Source: Mycolicibacterium peregrinum | Lineage (GTDB): Bacteria > Actinomycetota > Actinomycetes > Mycobacteriales > Mycobacteriaceae | NCBI RefSeq assembly: GCF_002102345.1 | Contig: NZ_LQPP01000043.1 | Span: 124,001-188,000, forward strand | Reading direction: 5' to 3' | DNA: 64,000 nucleotides | Shown here: positions 47,860 to 56,688 of the stretch, piece after piece | Numbering within the stretch: position 1 is the first letter of the stretch | Layout: every line of letters starts with the position of its first letter | The notes under the pieces: generated by a model | What the model was told of the DNA's origin: nothing | Seen by the model: the letters and a program-made list of their open reading frames with translations, nothing else | Database searches by the model: none | Made by a program: the position numbers and the translations under genes

Positions 47860-49236
47860 TCAGTCGGGGCGACCCGGCATCCGGCGGGCGCGGTCGCTGG
47901 CCCGCAATCCGATGGCGAACGCGGCCTGGTCCTCGAAACTCATCGGGTTTCGTCCGGTGATCTGATGGATGCGGCTCAATCGGTGACGCACGGTGTTGGT
48001 GTGCAGGAACAACTCACGCGCGGTGTCGATGAGTGACCCGTTGGTGGCCAGGAAGGTGCGCAGCGTTCGCACGTGCTGGGTGCCCCGTCCGTCGTCCAGG
48101 GTCTCCAGTGGGTCGATGAGCTGGCTCTTGAACGGGGCCAACCGGTTCAGCGGCAAGCCTTCGAGCAGGCTGTCGAACGTGCTCAGCTGATCAGGACCGA
48201 TGCTGCCGCCGTGCTGCTGGGCGAGGTCGAGGGCGATGCGGGCCTGGGTGATCGCCGCGCCCAGTTCGGCCAGCGGAGCAGCGGCGGCGTGGCCCGAGGG
48301 CAGGGAGAGCTCGCCCGTGTGCTGGGCCCGCGGGCCCGCCTCGAGGACCAGGCATACCTCGGGTGCATCGCCGACAAGGGCATCGGGAAATGCCATCGTC
48401 AGCACGGCGCCGGCCCCGGCCGGCCAGGCCGAGCAGGCGAGCTCGGGGGCTGCCAGGCCCGGCCAGTCCAGTAGCTGATTGAGGGCGTCGGGCAGCAGCA
48501 TGCGTCGCTCGATCAGTGACAGCAGCTGCCCGACCCGTTCGCGGGAGAGTGCGGATTCGATGTCGCGTTCGCCCTGGGCGGCTTGGACGAATCGGCCGAT
48601 GAGGTCCAGCACGGCGGGCTCTGGTGGCTCATCGCTGCCGACCGAGGTCAGGGTTCCCAAGTCGCCGAGCGGGACGCCGGCCCCTGCACCCGCGGACGCC
48701 TGGTCGGGATCCACCAGGAGATGGCAGCCCAGCACCTCGCCCGCCCGGTCCAGCAACTGGCGCACCGACTCGCGCCGCCGTTGGGACGAGAGCAGTTCGG
48801 GCATCAGGGAATTGGTGGCCCGTGCTACGGCGATCTCACCGCCGACCTGGAAGTCGGCGACATAGCGGCTCACCGACGAGAACGGCACATTGGGTGGGGC
48901 GATGAGGATCGGCAGGCCATCGCGTGCGGCCGAGGTGATCAAGGCAGCCGGAACGGCGTCGTGCACATCACCGATGCCGAAGCACAGACCGGCCGCCCCG
49001 GACCGGCTCAGCGATTCGACGAACGCCGCGCAGTCCTGCTCGGTCTGCAGGCTGATGCCCACCGTGCAGACCAGTTCACCGCCGTGCAGGTACCTCGACG
49101 GGTCCCGTAACTCGGTGGTGTGCACCCAGGTGATCCGGTGATCCAGGTCGCCGGTCGGCTCGTCGGGAGTGAGCAGCCCCCGGTGTGACTCGAGGAGGTC
49201 GCGCAGTGTCGGTATGACATCGCCGCGGTCCGACAT
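47860..49236 (-). CDS. PucR-family transcriptional regulator
   Basis: A 458-residue regulator. The N-terminal PucR domain (1-125) has TWVHTTELRDPSRYLHGGEL and GLCFGIGDVHDAVPAALI. A variable middle domain follows. The C-terminal HTH_30 (about 385-445) reads RTFLATNGSLIDTARELFLH then TNTVRHRLSRIHQITGRNP. PucR-type proteins often activate purine, amine or amino-acid catabolism. It is divergent from the permease-SDR-ureohydrolase operon and is its likely regulator. Between the two starts (49237-49400) is GTGGT-TGC-ACCAC (49346-49358), a small possible site. Confidence 0.9.
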   Translation of the reverse strand: MSDRGDVIPTLRDLLESHRGLLTPDEPTGDLDHRITWVHTTELRDPSRYLHGGELVCTVGISLQTEQDCAAFVESLSRSGAAGLCFGIGDVHDAVPAALITSAARDGLPILIAPPNVPFSSVSRYVADFQVGGEIAVARATNSLMPELLSSQRRRESVRQLLDRAGEVLGCHLLVDPDQASAGAGAGVPLGDLGTLTSVGSDEPPEPAVLDLIGRFVQAAQGERDIESALSRERVGQLLSLIERRMLLPDALNQLLDWPGLAAPELACSAWPAGAGAVLTMAFPDALVGDAPEVCLVLEAGPRAQHTGELSLPSGHAAAAPLAELGAAITQARIALDLAQQHGGSIGPDQLSTFDSLLEGLPLNRLAPFKSQLIDPLETLDDGRGTQHVRTLRTFLATNGSLIDTARELFLHTNTVRHRLSRIHQITGRNPMSFEDQAAFAIGLRASDRARRMPGRPD

Positions 49237-49400
49237 GGGGTGAGCGTAACGCCGTCGTCATCCCCGTGCCCGCCGGCATTGTCGGATCCTCCAATGGCAG
49301 CGTGGTGTGACAGTGGATTCGCAGCGTGTTGGCCGCATTCGCTTGGTGGTTGCACCACTGCGGCGTGATAGTTCCTCCAACCACACAGAGGGAGCACACG

Positions 49401-50897
49401 ATGACTGCATCGCCGATCTGGTTGCCTGAGCACGACACGGACGGGCCTCACGTGCTACGGCGCGAATTCTCGCTGTGGTCGGCCTTCGCCTTTGCTTTTG
49501 CGTTCATCTCGCCGATCGTCGCGCTCTACGGAATCTTCGGTCTGGCGCTGTCCTCGGCCGGCCCGAGCTTCTGGTGGGGGTTCGCGCTGGTGTTCGGCGG
49601 TCAGCTGCTGGTCGCCCTGGTCTTCGCGATGCTGGTGTCGCGCTGGCCGTTGGAGGGTTCTATATACCAGTGGTCGCGGCGGCTGCTCGGCACGACCTAC
49701 GGCTGGTTCGCCGGCTGGGTGTACATGTGGACGTTGGTGATCGCGATGGCGACCGTGGCGCTGGGCGCCGCCGGGTTCGTGGCGAACATCGCCGGGGTGG
49801 AATCGCCGTCCGGCGGTCTACGGGCCGTCATCGCGCTGGTGATTCTGCTCGGCGGGACCGCGATCAACCTGATCGGCCGCGGCGCGCTCAAGGTGTTCAT
49901 GACGGCCAGCATCGTGGCCGAGGTGATCGGTTCGATCGGGCTGGGCACCTGGCTGCTGCTGTTCCACCGCAACAACTCGTTGTCGGTGCTGTTCGACGGC
50001 GGCGGGCCCGGGGTGGACACCTGGAGCTACCTGAGCGGGCCGTTCCTGATCGCGGTGGCGTTCATCGGGTTCTCGTTCGTCGGGTTCGAGAGTGCGGGCG
50101 CCATTGCCGAGGAGGTCCACGAGCCGAGGCGGTACCTGCCCAAGGCCGTGCTCTTCTCGCTGGGTTTCATCGCGCTGGTGGTGGCCTACTCGAGCCTCGC
50201 GATCATTCTGGCGATCCCTGACCTGGATGCCGTGATCGCCGGCTCGGTGGCCGACCCGGTGTACGAAACCCTCACGGCAGCACTGGGACACGGCATCGCC
50301 AAACCGGTCGAGATGCTGTTCGTCATCGGCTTCCTGGCCAGCTTCCTGGCTCTGCAGACCTCCGCGTCCCGGGTGATCTGGGCCTACGCCCGTGACGGTG
50401 CGCTGCCGGCCTCGAAGGCGCTGGCCCGGTTGCGTGGTGAGGCGCGGATCCCGGTGGTGCCGATCCTGGTCACCACGGTGGTCGGCGGGGCACTGTTCCT
50501 GCTGTCCATCGTGGCCGGCGACATCTATTCGCTCATGGTCAATTTCACGGCGGGCGGCTTCTACCTGGCCTTCCTGTTCCCGTTGATCGGGTTCGTGGTG
50601 GTGCTGGCCCGACGGAGCTGGACGGACGGCGCGTTCAGCCTGGGCCGCGCCACGGTTCCGGTCGCGGTGGTGGCCGCGGTGTGGGCGGTTCTGCAGACCC
50701 TCAACATCGCCTGGCCGAGGCCGGTGTTCGAGCAGCGCTACCTGGACTGGTCGGTGTGGATCGGGGTGGCCGTGCTGGGGATGATCGGGCTGGCCGTCCT
50801 GCTCAGCGTGCGGCAGCGGATTGTGAGCGCCGCCGTGATCGACGACGTCGAGGCTGTGGACGAGCGCGCCGACGGGAAGGTGGGAAGCGATGACTGA
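49401..50897 (+). CDS. APC-family amino acid/polyamine permease
   Basis: A 498-residue transporter with about 12 helices. It opens with the APC features SLWSAFAFAFAFISPIVALY and LVSRWPLEGSIYQWSRRLLG, and helix 6 holds FSFVGFESAGAIAEEVHEPR. It is close to the amino acid/choline and GabP-like groups. GGAG before ATG 49401 fixes the start. It leads a five-gene unit; its 3' end overlaps the first SDR gene by 8 bases. Substrate predicted by context to be an amine- or guanidine-bearing compound (inference). Confidence 0.9.
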   Translation: MTASPIWLPEHDTDGPHVLRREFSLWSAFAFAFAFISPIVALYGIFGLALSSAGPSFWWGFALVFGGQLLVALVFAMLVSRWPLEGSIYQWSRRLLGTTYGWFAGWVYMWTLVIAMATVALGAAGFVANIAGVESPSGGLRAVIALVILLGGTAINLIGRGALKVFMTASIVAEVIGSIGLGTWLLLFHRNNSLSVLFDGGGPGVDTWSYLSGPFLIAVAFIGFSFVGFESAGAIAEEVHEPRRYLPKAVLFSLGFIALVVAYSSLAIILAIPDLDAVIAGSVADPVYETLTAALGHGIAKPVEMLFVIGFLASFLALQTSASRVIWAYARDGALPASKALARLRGEARIPVVPILVTTVVGGALFLLSIVAGDIYSLMVNFTAGGFYLAFLFPLIGFVVVLARRSWTDGAFSLGRATVPVAVVAAVWAVLQTLNIAWPRPVFEQRYLDWSVWIGVAVLGMIGLAVLLSVRQRIVSAAVIDDVEAVDERADGKVGSDD

Positions 50898-51588
50898 ATC
50901 ACCGGTCGCGGTCGTCACCGGCGGCGCCAGCGGAATCGGCGCCGCTGTCGTCACCGCCTTGCGGGCACGCGGATACGTCATCGGAACGCTCGATCTGTCG
51001 GGTTCGACCGAGGCGGATCACGCTGTCGCAGTCGATGTTTCCGACGGTTCCGCGGTGGCCGGTGCGGTCGAGGAGATCCGCGCCGAACTCGGCCCGATCA
51101 CCGCGCTGGTGACCTCGGCGGGCCACTACGAGATGGCCCCGGTGAGCCAGATCAGCACCCAGGCCTGGCAGCGCATGCTGCGGGTGCACGTGGGCGGGTT
51201 GTTCCACGCCTCTCGTGCCTGCCTGCCTGACATGCTCGCCCGGGGTTCGGGGGCGATGGTCGCGGTGGCCAGTGAGCTGGCGGTCGGCGGCGGCGACGGT
51301 GATGCCCATTACGCGGCGGCCAAAGGGGCCATTCTCGGCCTGGTGCGCAGCCTGGCCGCCGAGGTGGCCAGTCGCGGAGTCCGGGTGAACGCGGTGGCCC
51401 CGGGCCCTACCGACACTCCGTTGCTGTCCGACGATTCCCCTTGGCGTGCAGCAGATTACCTGTCCACGCTGCCGTTGGGGCGGCTGGTCACCCCGGTCGA
51501 GGTGGCGCAATGTGTGCGATATCTGGTGTGTGACGCCACCTTCAGTACCGGCGACGTCGTCAACGTCAACGCAGGAGCGGTGATATGA
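50890..51588 (+). CDS. Short-chain dehydrogenase/reductase
   Basis: A 232-residue classical SDR. Motifs: VTGGASGIGAAVV (cofactor), TSAGHYE replacing NNAG, the catalytic Tyr-Lys in HYAAAKGAILGLV, and VNAVAPGPTDTPLL. NAD(P)-dependent alcohol or ketone oxidoreductase. It is translationally coupled to both the permease and the next SDR (4-base overlap). Two different SDRs in one unit suggest successive or stereospecific oxidations of the imported substrate. Confidence 0.9.
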   Translation: MTESPVAVVTGGASGIGAAVVTALRARGYVIGTLDLSGSTEADHAVAVDVSDGSAVAGAVEEIRAELGPITALVTSAGHYEMAPVSQISTQAWQRMLRVHVGGLFHASRACLPDMLARGSGAMVAVASELAVGGGDGDAHYAAAKGAILGLVRSLAAEVASRGVRVNAVAPGPTDTPLLSDDSPWRAADYLSTLPLGRLVTPVEVAQCVRYLVCDATFSTGDVVNVNAGAVI

Positions 51589-52346
51589 GCTCGCTTTCAC
51601 GACGGGTCGCGCTGGTCACCGGCGCCGCGCAGGGGATGGGTGCCGCGCACGCCCGGCGGCTGGCCGCGGCGGGAGCGACGGTGGCGGTCAACGATGTTCG
51701 TTCTGGTGCCGGGTTGGATGCGTTGGCCGCCGAGATCGGTGGCCTGGCCGTCCCCGGGGACGTCTGTGATCCGCGCGTCTGCGCTCAGATCGCTGACACT
51801 GTGGCGGCCACGGCCGGCCGGCTCGACGTGCTGGTCGCCAACCACGCCTACATGACCATGGCCCCGCTGTTGGAGCATGACGAGGCGGACTGGTGGCGGG
51901 TCATCGACACCAATCTCGGTGGCACCTTTCACCTGGTGCAGGCAGTGCTGCCGCACATGCGCAGACTCGGCGAGGGCCGCATCGTGGTGATCTCCAGCGA
52001 GTGGGGTGTCACCGGCTGGCCAGAGGCCACCGCGTATGCGGCGTCCAAGGCCGGGCTCATCTCATTGGTCAAGACCCTGGGCCGGGAATTGGCGCCGGAG
52101 GGGATCATCGTGAACGCGGTGGCGCCCGGCGTGACCGACACCCCGCAGCTCGAGGTGGACGCGGACGCCGCCGGGATCACCTTGGCAGATATGCACGCGC
52201 GCTACGCGGAGTCGATTCCGTTGGGCCGCATCGGCTCTGCCGACGAGATCGCAGCCGCGGTGCAGTTCTTGGCCGAGTTCGACATGTCGGCCGTCGTCGG
52301 GCAGGTGATCTCCTGCAACGGCGGGGCCACCCGGACGAGAGTGTGA
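51585..52346 (+). CDS. Short-chain dehydrogenase/reductase
   Basis: A 253-residue SDR, only moderately similar to its neighbour. Motifs: VTGAAQGMGAAHARRLAAAG, LVANHAYMT (NHAY in place of NNAG), ISSEWGVTGWPEATAYAASK with Tyr-x-x-x-Lys, and VNAVAPGVTDTPQLEVDADA. Predicted to use NAD. The ATG overlaps the previous stop. It ends four bases before the ureohydrolase ATG. Confidence 0.9.
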   Translation: MSSLSRRVALVTGAAQGMGAAHARRLAAAGATVAVNDVRSGAGLDALAAEIGGLAVPGDVCDPRVCAQIADTVAATAGRLDVLVANHAYMTMAPLLEHDEADWWRVIDTNLGGTFHLVQAVLPHMRRLGEGRIVVISSEWGVTGWPEATAYAASKAGLISLVKTLGRELAPEGIIVNAVAPGVTDTPQLEVDADAAGITLADMHARYAESIPLGRIGSADEIAAAVQFLAEFDMSAVVGQVISCNGGATRTRV

Positions 52347-52350
52347 AGTG

Positions 52351-53337
52351 ATGACGGAAGGAAATCAGGTGACGGGCCAGCCGTATGTGCGGTCGGAGAC
52401 GGGCAACGTCGGCCAGGTCGACGCACGGGCGGTACCGCGGTACGCCGGTATCGCCACGTTCGCCCGGCTCCCACAGCGTCACGAGGTCTCCGACCACGAC
52501 ATCGCCGTTGTCGGAGTGCCGTTCGACGCCGGCGTCACCTACCGGCCGGGTGCCCGGTTCGGCCCCGCCGCGATCCGGCAGGCCTCGCGGCTGCTGAAGC
52601 CGTACCACCCGGCGCTGGATGTCAGCCCGTTCGCGCAGGCGCAGGTGGTCGACGCCGGCGATATCGCTGCCAACCCGTTCGACATCGACGCTGCGGTGGA
52701 CCAGATTCGGGAGGGGATCGCCGGGTTGCTGACCACTCCGCAGAAGCGGGTGGTGCTGCTCGGCGGGGACCACACGATCGCCCTGCCCGCCCTGCAGGCG
52801 GTGCACGCGGTGCACGGTCCGGTGGCGCTGGTGCACTTCGACGCCCACCTCGACACCTGGGACACCTACTTCGGTGCACCTTGCACGCACGGCACCCCGT
52901 TCCGCCGGGCCTCCGAGCAGGGCCTGATCGTCAAGGGTCACTCGGCCCACATCGGGATCCGCGGCTCGCTCTACGACCGCGCCGACCTGCTTGACGACGA
53001 GTCGCTGGGGTTCACGGTGGTGCACTGCCGCGACATCGACCGCATCGGTGTTGACGGTGTCATCGAGCGGATCCTGCAGCGAGTGGGCGATCACCCGGTG
53101 TATGTGTCGATCGATATCGATGTGCTGGACCCGGGGTTCGCGCCGGGTACCGGAACTCCCGAGATCGGCGGGATGACCAGCCGAGAGTTGGTCGCGGTGC
53201 TGCGGGCCATGCGCGGGCTGTCGATCGTCGGCGCCGACGTGGTCGAGGTGGCCCCGGCCTACGACAGCGGCGACGTGACCGCGGTGGCCGCGGCCAACCT
53301 GGCCTACGAACTGATTACGCTGATGGCCGATGGCTGA
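52351..53337 (+). CDS. Agmatinase/ureohydrolase-family enzyme (SpeB-like)
   Basis: A 328-residue binuclear-Mn ureohydrolase. Metal-binding motifs are complete: LLGGDHTIALP, LVHFDAHLDTWD and SIDIDVLDPGFAPGTGTPEI. The enzyme releases urea from a guanidino compound, most likely agmatine, guanidinobutyrate or guanidinopropionate; the sequence does not discriminate. ATG 52351 was taken, but GTG 52369, which has GGAAGG before it, is an alternative. The gene overlaps the deacetylase gene by 8 bases. Confidence 0.88.
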   Translation: MTEGNQVTGQPYVRSETGNVGQVDARAVPRYAGIATFARLPQRHEVSDHDIAVVGVPFDAGVTYRPGARFGPAAIRQASRLLKPYHPALDVSPFAQAQVVDAGDIAANPFDIDAAVDQIREGIAGLLTTPQKRVVLLGGDHTIALPALQAVHAVHGPVALVHFDAHLDTWDTYFGAPCTHGTPFRRASEQGLIVKGHSAHIGIRGSLYDRADLLDDESLGFTVVHCRDIDRIGVDGVIERILQRVGDHPVYVSIDIDVLDPGFAPGTGTPEIGGMTSRELVAVLRAMRGLSIVGADVVEVAPAYDSGDVTAVAAANLAYELITLMADG

Positions 53338-54172
53338 ATTCTCTTGGCCGGACGGCCGAATCGCGGCGGCGGCTTTCACCTTCGACGTGGATGCCGAATC
53401 GGCGGTGCTGTGGGGTGATTCGGGTGCCGCGGCGCGGATGAGCGTGATGTCCCACCAGTCGTACGGGCCGCTGGTGGGGATTCCCCGGATCCTGGATCTG
53501 CTGGAGCGCCATCAGATTCCGTCGACGTTCTTCGTCCCGGGTCATACCGCGCACCGGTACCCCGAGGCGGTCCGTGCGATCGTGGCGGCCGGGCATGAGA
53601 TCGCCCACCATGGCTATCTTCACGAGCAGCCGACAGCACTGACGGTGCAGGAGGAGGTCGAAGCGCTCGACCGTGGGCTGGAGGCGCTGGCGGAGGTGGC
53701 CGGGGTGCGGCCCGTCGGTTACCGCGCGCCGATGTGGGACCTGTCGTGGCACACGCCATCTCTGCTGGCGGAGCGCGGTTTCCTGTACGACTCAAGCCTG
53801 ATGGACGCCGACTGCCCTTATGAGCTCGCCGTCGGTGACCGCTCGCTGGTGGAGATCCCCATCCAGTGGGCGCTCGACGACTGGGAGCAGTACTGCTATC
53901 TGCCCGACATCTCCGGATCCGGTCTGATCGAGAGCCCGCGCAAGGCGCGGGAGATCTGGCAGTTGGAGTTCGACGCGCTCCGCCGCGCCGGGGCGTGCTG
54001 GGTGCTGACCAATCACCCGTTCCTGTCCGGACGGGCCTCGCGGGCAGCCGAACTCGACCACCTCATGCGATACGTGCGCGACCACACCGATGTGTGGATC
54101 ACGAACCTCGGGGCGATCGCCGAGCATGTGCGGTCGCTCGGACTTGAGCCCCGCAGCATCACCAAGCCGTGA
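53330..54172 (+). CDS. Polysaccharide deacetylase-fold hydrolase (PuuE/PgdA-type)
   Basis: A 280-residue NodB-fold protein without a signal peptide, so cytosolic. The start FTFDVDAESAVLWGDSGAAA carries the metal-binding Asp; FFVPGHTAHRYPEAVRAI and GHEIAHHGYLHEQP carry the His residues; YRAPMWDLS is the third motif. This is the subgroup of HpPgdA and PuuE, which act on small amides, cyclic imides or allantoin rather than chitin. Cytosolic location beside a ureohydrolase fits hydrolysis of a nitrogen-rich small molecule. Last gene of the unit. Confidence 0.87.
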   Translation: MAEFSWPDGRIAAAAFTFDVDAESAVLWGDSGAAARMSVMSHQSYGPLVGIPRILDLLERHQIPSTFFVPGHTAHRYPEAVRAIVAAGHEIAHHGYLHEQPTALTVQEEVEALDRGLEALAEVAGVRPVGYRAPMWDLSWHTPSLLAERGFLYDSSLMDADCPYELAVGDRSLVEIPIQWALDDWEQYCYLPDISGSGLIESPRKAREIWQLEFDALRRAGACWVLTNHPFLSGRASRAAELDHLMRYVRDHTDVWITNLGAIAEHVRSLGLEPRSITKP

Positions 54173-55042
54173 TCAGACCGGTTGGACCCGTTGCCTTTTC
54201 ATGACGGCGTCGACCAGACCGGGTGCCACGGTGTTGAGTGCTTTGGCGGTCACCGCCATCCGTGGCGCGATCTGTACCGGCCGGGTGCGCGCCGCGGTCA
54301 GCATCCAGTCGGCGGCCTCGGCGGCCGACAGCCCGGGCAGTCCGTCGTAGGCACGGGTGGGGGCGATCATCGGGGTCTTCACCAACGGGTAGTACAGCGT
54401 GGTGGAATGAACGCCGACGGAGGCCCATTCGGTCTCGATGACCCGGCTGACCGCGGCCAGCGCTGCCTTGGACGCGTTGTACACCGCGAACAGCGGTGAG
54501 GATTCGTTCATCACGCCCCAGGTGGCGACGTTGATGATGTGTCCGTCGCGACGTTCCCGCATGCCCGGGGCCAGACCGCGGATGAGCCGCAGCGGCGAGT
54601 AGTAGTTGAGCGTCATGGTGCGCTCGACGTCGTGCCAGCGGTCCAGAGATTCGGCCAGCGGCCGCCGGATCGACCGCCCGGCGTTGTTGATCAGGATGTC
54701 GACTCCGCCGAGGTCACGTTCCACGGTGGCGACGAGCTCGTCGATGGCGTCCAGGTCGGACAGGTCCACCGCGTGGGCGCGGGCGTCGCCGCCCTTCGCG
54801 GAGATCCGCCCGACCAGGTCGTCGAGCAGTTCCTGACGGCGGGCCACCGCGATGACGGTGGCTCCCTTGGCGGCGAACTTCTCCGCTGCGGCCTCGCCGA
54901 TGCCCGATGAGGCGCCGGTCAGCAGGATGCGTTTGCCTGCGACATCGATATCGTCACGGGCCTGCAGCCGTTCGGTCAGCGGCGGGCGCATGCTCGTCAA
55001 CAGCACCTGCTCAGAGAGTCGGCGCAGCGGGTTCTTGCTCAT
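54173..55042 (-). CDS. Short-chain dehydrogenase (Rv0547c type)
   Basis: A 289-residue SDR with an N-terminal extension of about 35 residues before the cofactor motif LLTGASSGIGEAAAEKFAAK. Then ILINNAGRSIRRPLAESLDR, VATWGVMNESSPLFAVYNAS with Tyr-x-x-x-Lys, and TPMIAPTRAYDGLPGL. It resembles mycobacterial SDRs acting on lipids or steroids. The stop is directly adjacent to the deacetylase stop on the opposite strand. It resumes the M. tuberculosis-like gene order. Confidence 0.88.
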   Translation of the reverse strand: MSKNPLRRLSEQVLLTSMRPPLTERLQARDDIDVAGKRILLTGASSGIGEAAAEKFAAKGATVIAVARRQELLDDLVGRISAKGGDARAHAVDLSDLDAIDELVATVERDLGGVDILINNAGRSIRRPLAESLDRWHDVERTMTLNYYSPLRLIRGLAPGMRERRDGHIINVATWGVMNESSPLFAVYNASKAALAAVSRVIETEWASVGVHSTTLYYPLVKTPMIAPTRAYDGLPGLSAAEAADWMLTAARTRPVQIAPRMAVTAKALNTVAPGLVDAVMKRQRVQPV

Positions 55043-55107
55043 CCGCCGAGTTTAGGTCGCCTACCTTTCCGCGATGACTTGTGGGCGCTTCCCGAGTCGA
55101 TATCGCT

Positions 55108-55602
55108 ATGACCATCACGGGCAAGCTTGACCAGCGCTTCAGCGAGGCGACCGAACCGACCACGTGGCCGGCCGCCGCGGCCGCACTCGAAGCGGCCGGG
55201 CTGTACTGGCTCACCACCGTGCGCGGCGACGGGCGGCCGCATGTCACGCCACTGGTCGGGGTGTGGGCCGACGATGCGTTCGTGTTCTGCACCGGGCCCT
55301 CCGAGCAGAAGGCCCGCAACTTGCAGGCGGGCGCGGCCGTCGTCGTCACGACCGGAACGAACACGTGGAATGCGGGCCTGGACATCGTGGTCGAGGGGAC
55401 TGCCGCGCGGGTGAGCGGTCGGCAACGGCTGACCGCCCTGGCCGATGCCTACCGGAGCAAGTACGGCGACGACTGGGATTTCGATTGCGACGACGAGGTT
55501 TTCGACCCGGAGGGTGAGGCCGCGATCGTCTACCGGGTCAGCCCGGCCAAGGTGCTCGCGTTCGCGAAGTCACCGCATGGCCAGACGGGTTTCCGCTTCT
55601 AG
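55108..55602 (+). CDS. Pyridoxamine 5'-phosphate oxidase family protein
   Basis: A 164-residue split-barrel protein: GLYWLTTVRGDGRPHVTPLV, FVFCTGPSEQKARNL and DIVVEGTAARVSGRQRL. These are features of the F420- or FMN-binding PPOX families. A C-terminal half ends YRVSPAKVLAFAKS. ATG 55108 is used; GTG 55081 would add nine residues. It is divergent from the SDR gene. A 53-bp near-perfect hairpin follows its stop immediately. Confidence 0.85.
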   Translation: MTITGKLDQRFSEATEPTTWPAAAAALEAAGLYWLTTVRGDGRPHVTPLVGVWADDAFVFCTGPSEQKARNLQAGAAVVVTTGTNTWNAGLDIVVEGTAARVSGRQRLTALADAYRSKYGDDWDFDCDDEVFDPEGEAAIVYRVSPAKVLAFAKSPHGQTGFRF

Positions 55603-55606
55603 TCCG

Positions 55607-55659
55607 GTGATTTCGGTGCGTTTGGTAACGCCTAGCGTTACCAAACGCACCCAAATCAC
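55607..55659. terminator. 24-bp near-perfect hairpin between convergent genes
   Basis: The left arm 55607-55630 (GTGATTTCGGTGCGTTTGGT continuing to AACG) and right arm 55636-55659 are complementary except for one G/C mismatch, with loop CCTAG. It fills the gap between the PPOX stop (55602) and menB stop (55660). No U-tract follows on either side. A bidirectional terminator or mRNA-end stabiliser is likely. Confidence 0.8.
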
Positions 55660-56577
55660 TCAGAAGTAGCGCGGGAAACCGCTCCAGTCCGGATCCCGCT
55701 TCTGCAGGAACGCGTCGCGGCCCTCGACGGCCTCGTCGGTCATGTAGGCCAACCGGGTGGCCTCTCCCGCGAACACCTGCTGGCCGACCAGGCCGTCGTC
55801 GATCAGGTTGAACGAGAACTTCAGCATCCGGACGGCCTGGGGCGACTTGCCGTTGATCTCGGCCGCCCACTGCAGGCCGACCGCTTCCAGTTCGGCGTGG
55901 TCGACGACGTCGTTCACCGCGCCCATCTGGTACATGGTCTCGGCGTCGTAGGCGCGACCCAGGAAGAAGATCTCGCGGGCGAACTTCTGCCCGGTCTGGC
56001 GGGCCAGATAGGCGCTGCCGAAGCCGCCGTCGAAGCTGCCGACGTCGGCATCGGTCTGCTTGAACCGGGCGTGCTGGCGGCTGGCCAGGGTCAGGTCGCA
56101 GGTGACGTGCAGGCTGTGGCCGCCACCGGCCGCCCAGCCGTTGACGAGGCAGATCACCACCTTCGGCATGAACCGGATCAGCCGCTGCACCTCGAGAATG
56201 TGCAGTCGTCCGGCCCGGGCCGGGTCGACGGTCTCGGCGGTCTCCCCGTCGGCGTACTGGTACCCGGAGCGGCCGCGGATGCGCTGGTCCCCGCCGGAGC
56301 AGAAGGCCCAGCCGCCGTCCTTGGCCGACGGGCCGTTGCCGGTCAGCAGCACCACGCCGACGTCGGGGGACATCCGGGCGTGGTCGAGGACGCGGTACAG
56401 CTCGTCGACGGTGTGGGGCCGGAACGCGTTGCGCACCTCGGGCCGGTCGAACGCGACCCGCACCGTGGGCTGCCGGGCGCCGTCGGCGACGTGGCGGTGG
56501 TAGGTGATGTCGGTCAGATCGTCGAAGCCGGGTACCGGCTCCCAGGCTGTCGGGTCGAACGGGTTGTCTGCACTCAC
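55660..56577 (-). CDS. menB: MenB, 1,4-dihydroxy-2-naphthoyl-CoA synthase
   Basis: A 305-residue crotonase-fold enzyme that cyclises o-succinylbenzoyl-CoA, downstream of MenE. It has VAFDRPEVRNAFRPHTVDEL, FCSGGDQRIRG (oxyanion-region), NGWAAGGGHSLHVTCDLTLA, and the catalytic segment DADVGSFDGGFGSAYLARQT. GTG 56577 starts MSADNPFDPTAWEPV. This is the Rv0548c counterpart and about the same length. The vapBC3 toxin-antitoxin pair that follows in M. tuberculosis is absent here. Confidence 0.95.
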   Translation of the reverse strand: MSADNPFDPTAWEPVPGFDDLTDITYHRHVADGARQPTVRVAFDRPEVRNAFRPHTVDELYRVLDHARMSPDVGVVLLTGNGPSAKDGGWAFCSGGDQRIRGRSGYQYADGETAETVDPARAGRLHILEVQRLIRFMPKVVICLVNGWAAGGGHSLHVTCDLTLASRQHARFKQTDADVGSFDGGFGSAYLARQTGQKFAREIFFLGRAYDAETMYQMGAVNDVVDHAELEAVGLQWAAEINGKSPQAVRMLKFSFNLIDDGLVGQQVFAGEATRLAYMTDEAVEGRDAFLQKRDPDWSGFPRYF

Positions 56578-56688
56578 GTGCTCGACTGTAGAGCGAGGGC
56601 AACCCGACGTTTCACAGGTACCGTCGCGGGGTACAAAACCTGGCGCGATGATGCGTACAGCGCATCACCAGATCAGAAAGAGGCGACG

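Noticed and set aside
49346..49358. GTGGT-TGC-ACCAC as the PucR operator
   Set aside because: Five-base arms are frequent by chance in GC-rich DNA. Mentioned only as a possible site.
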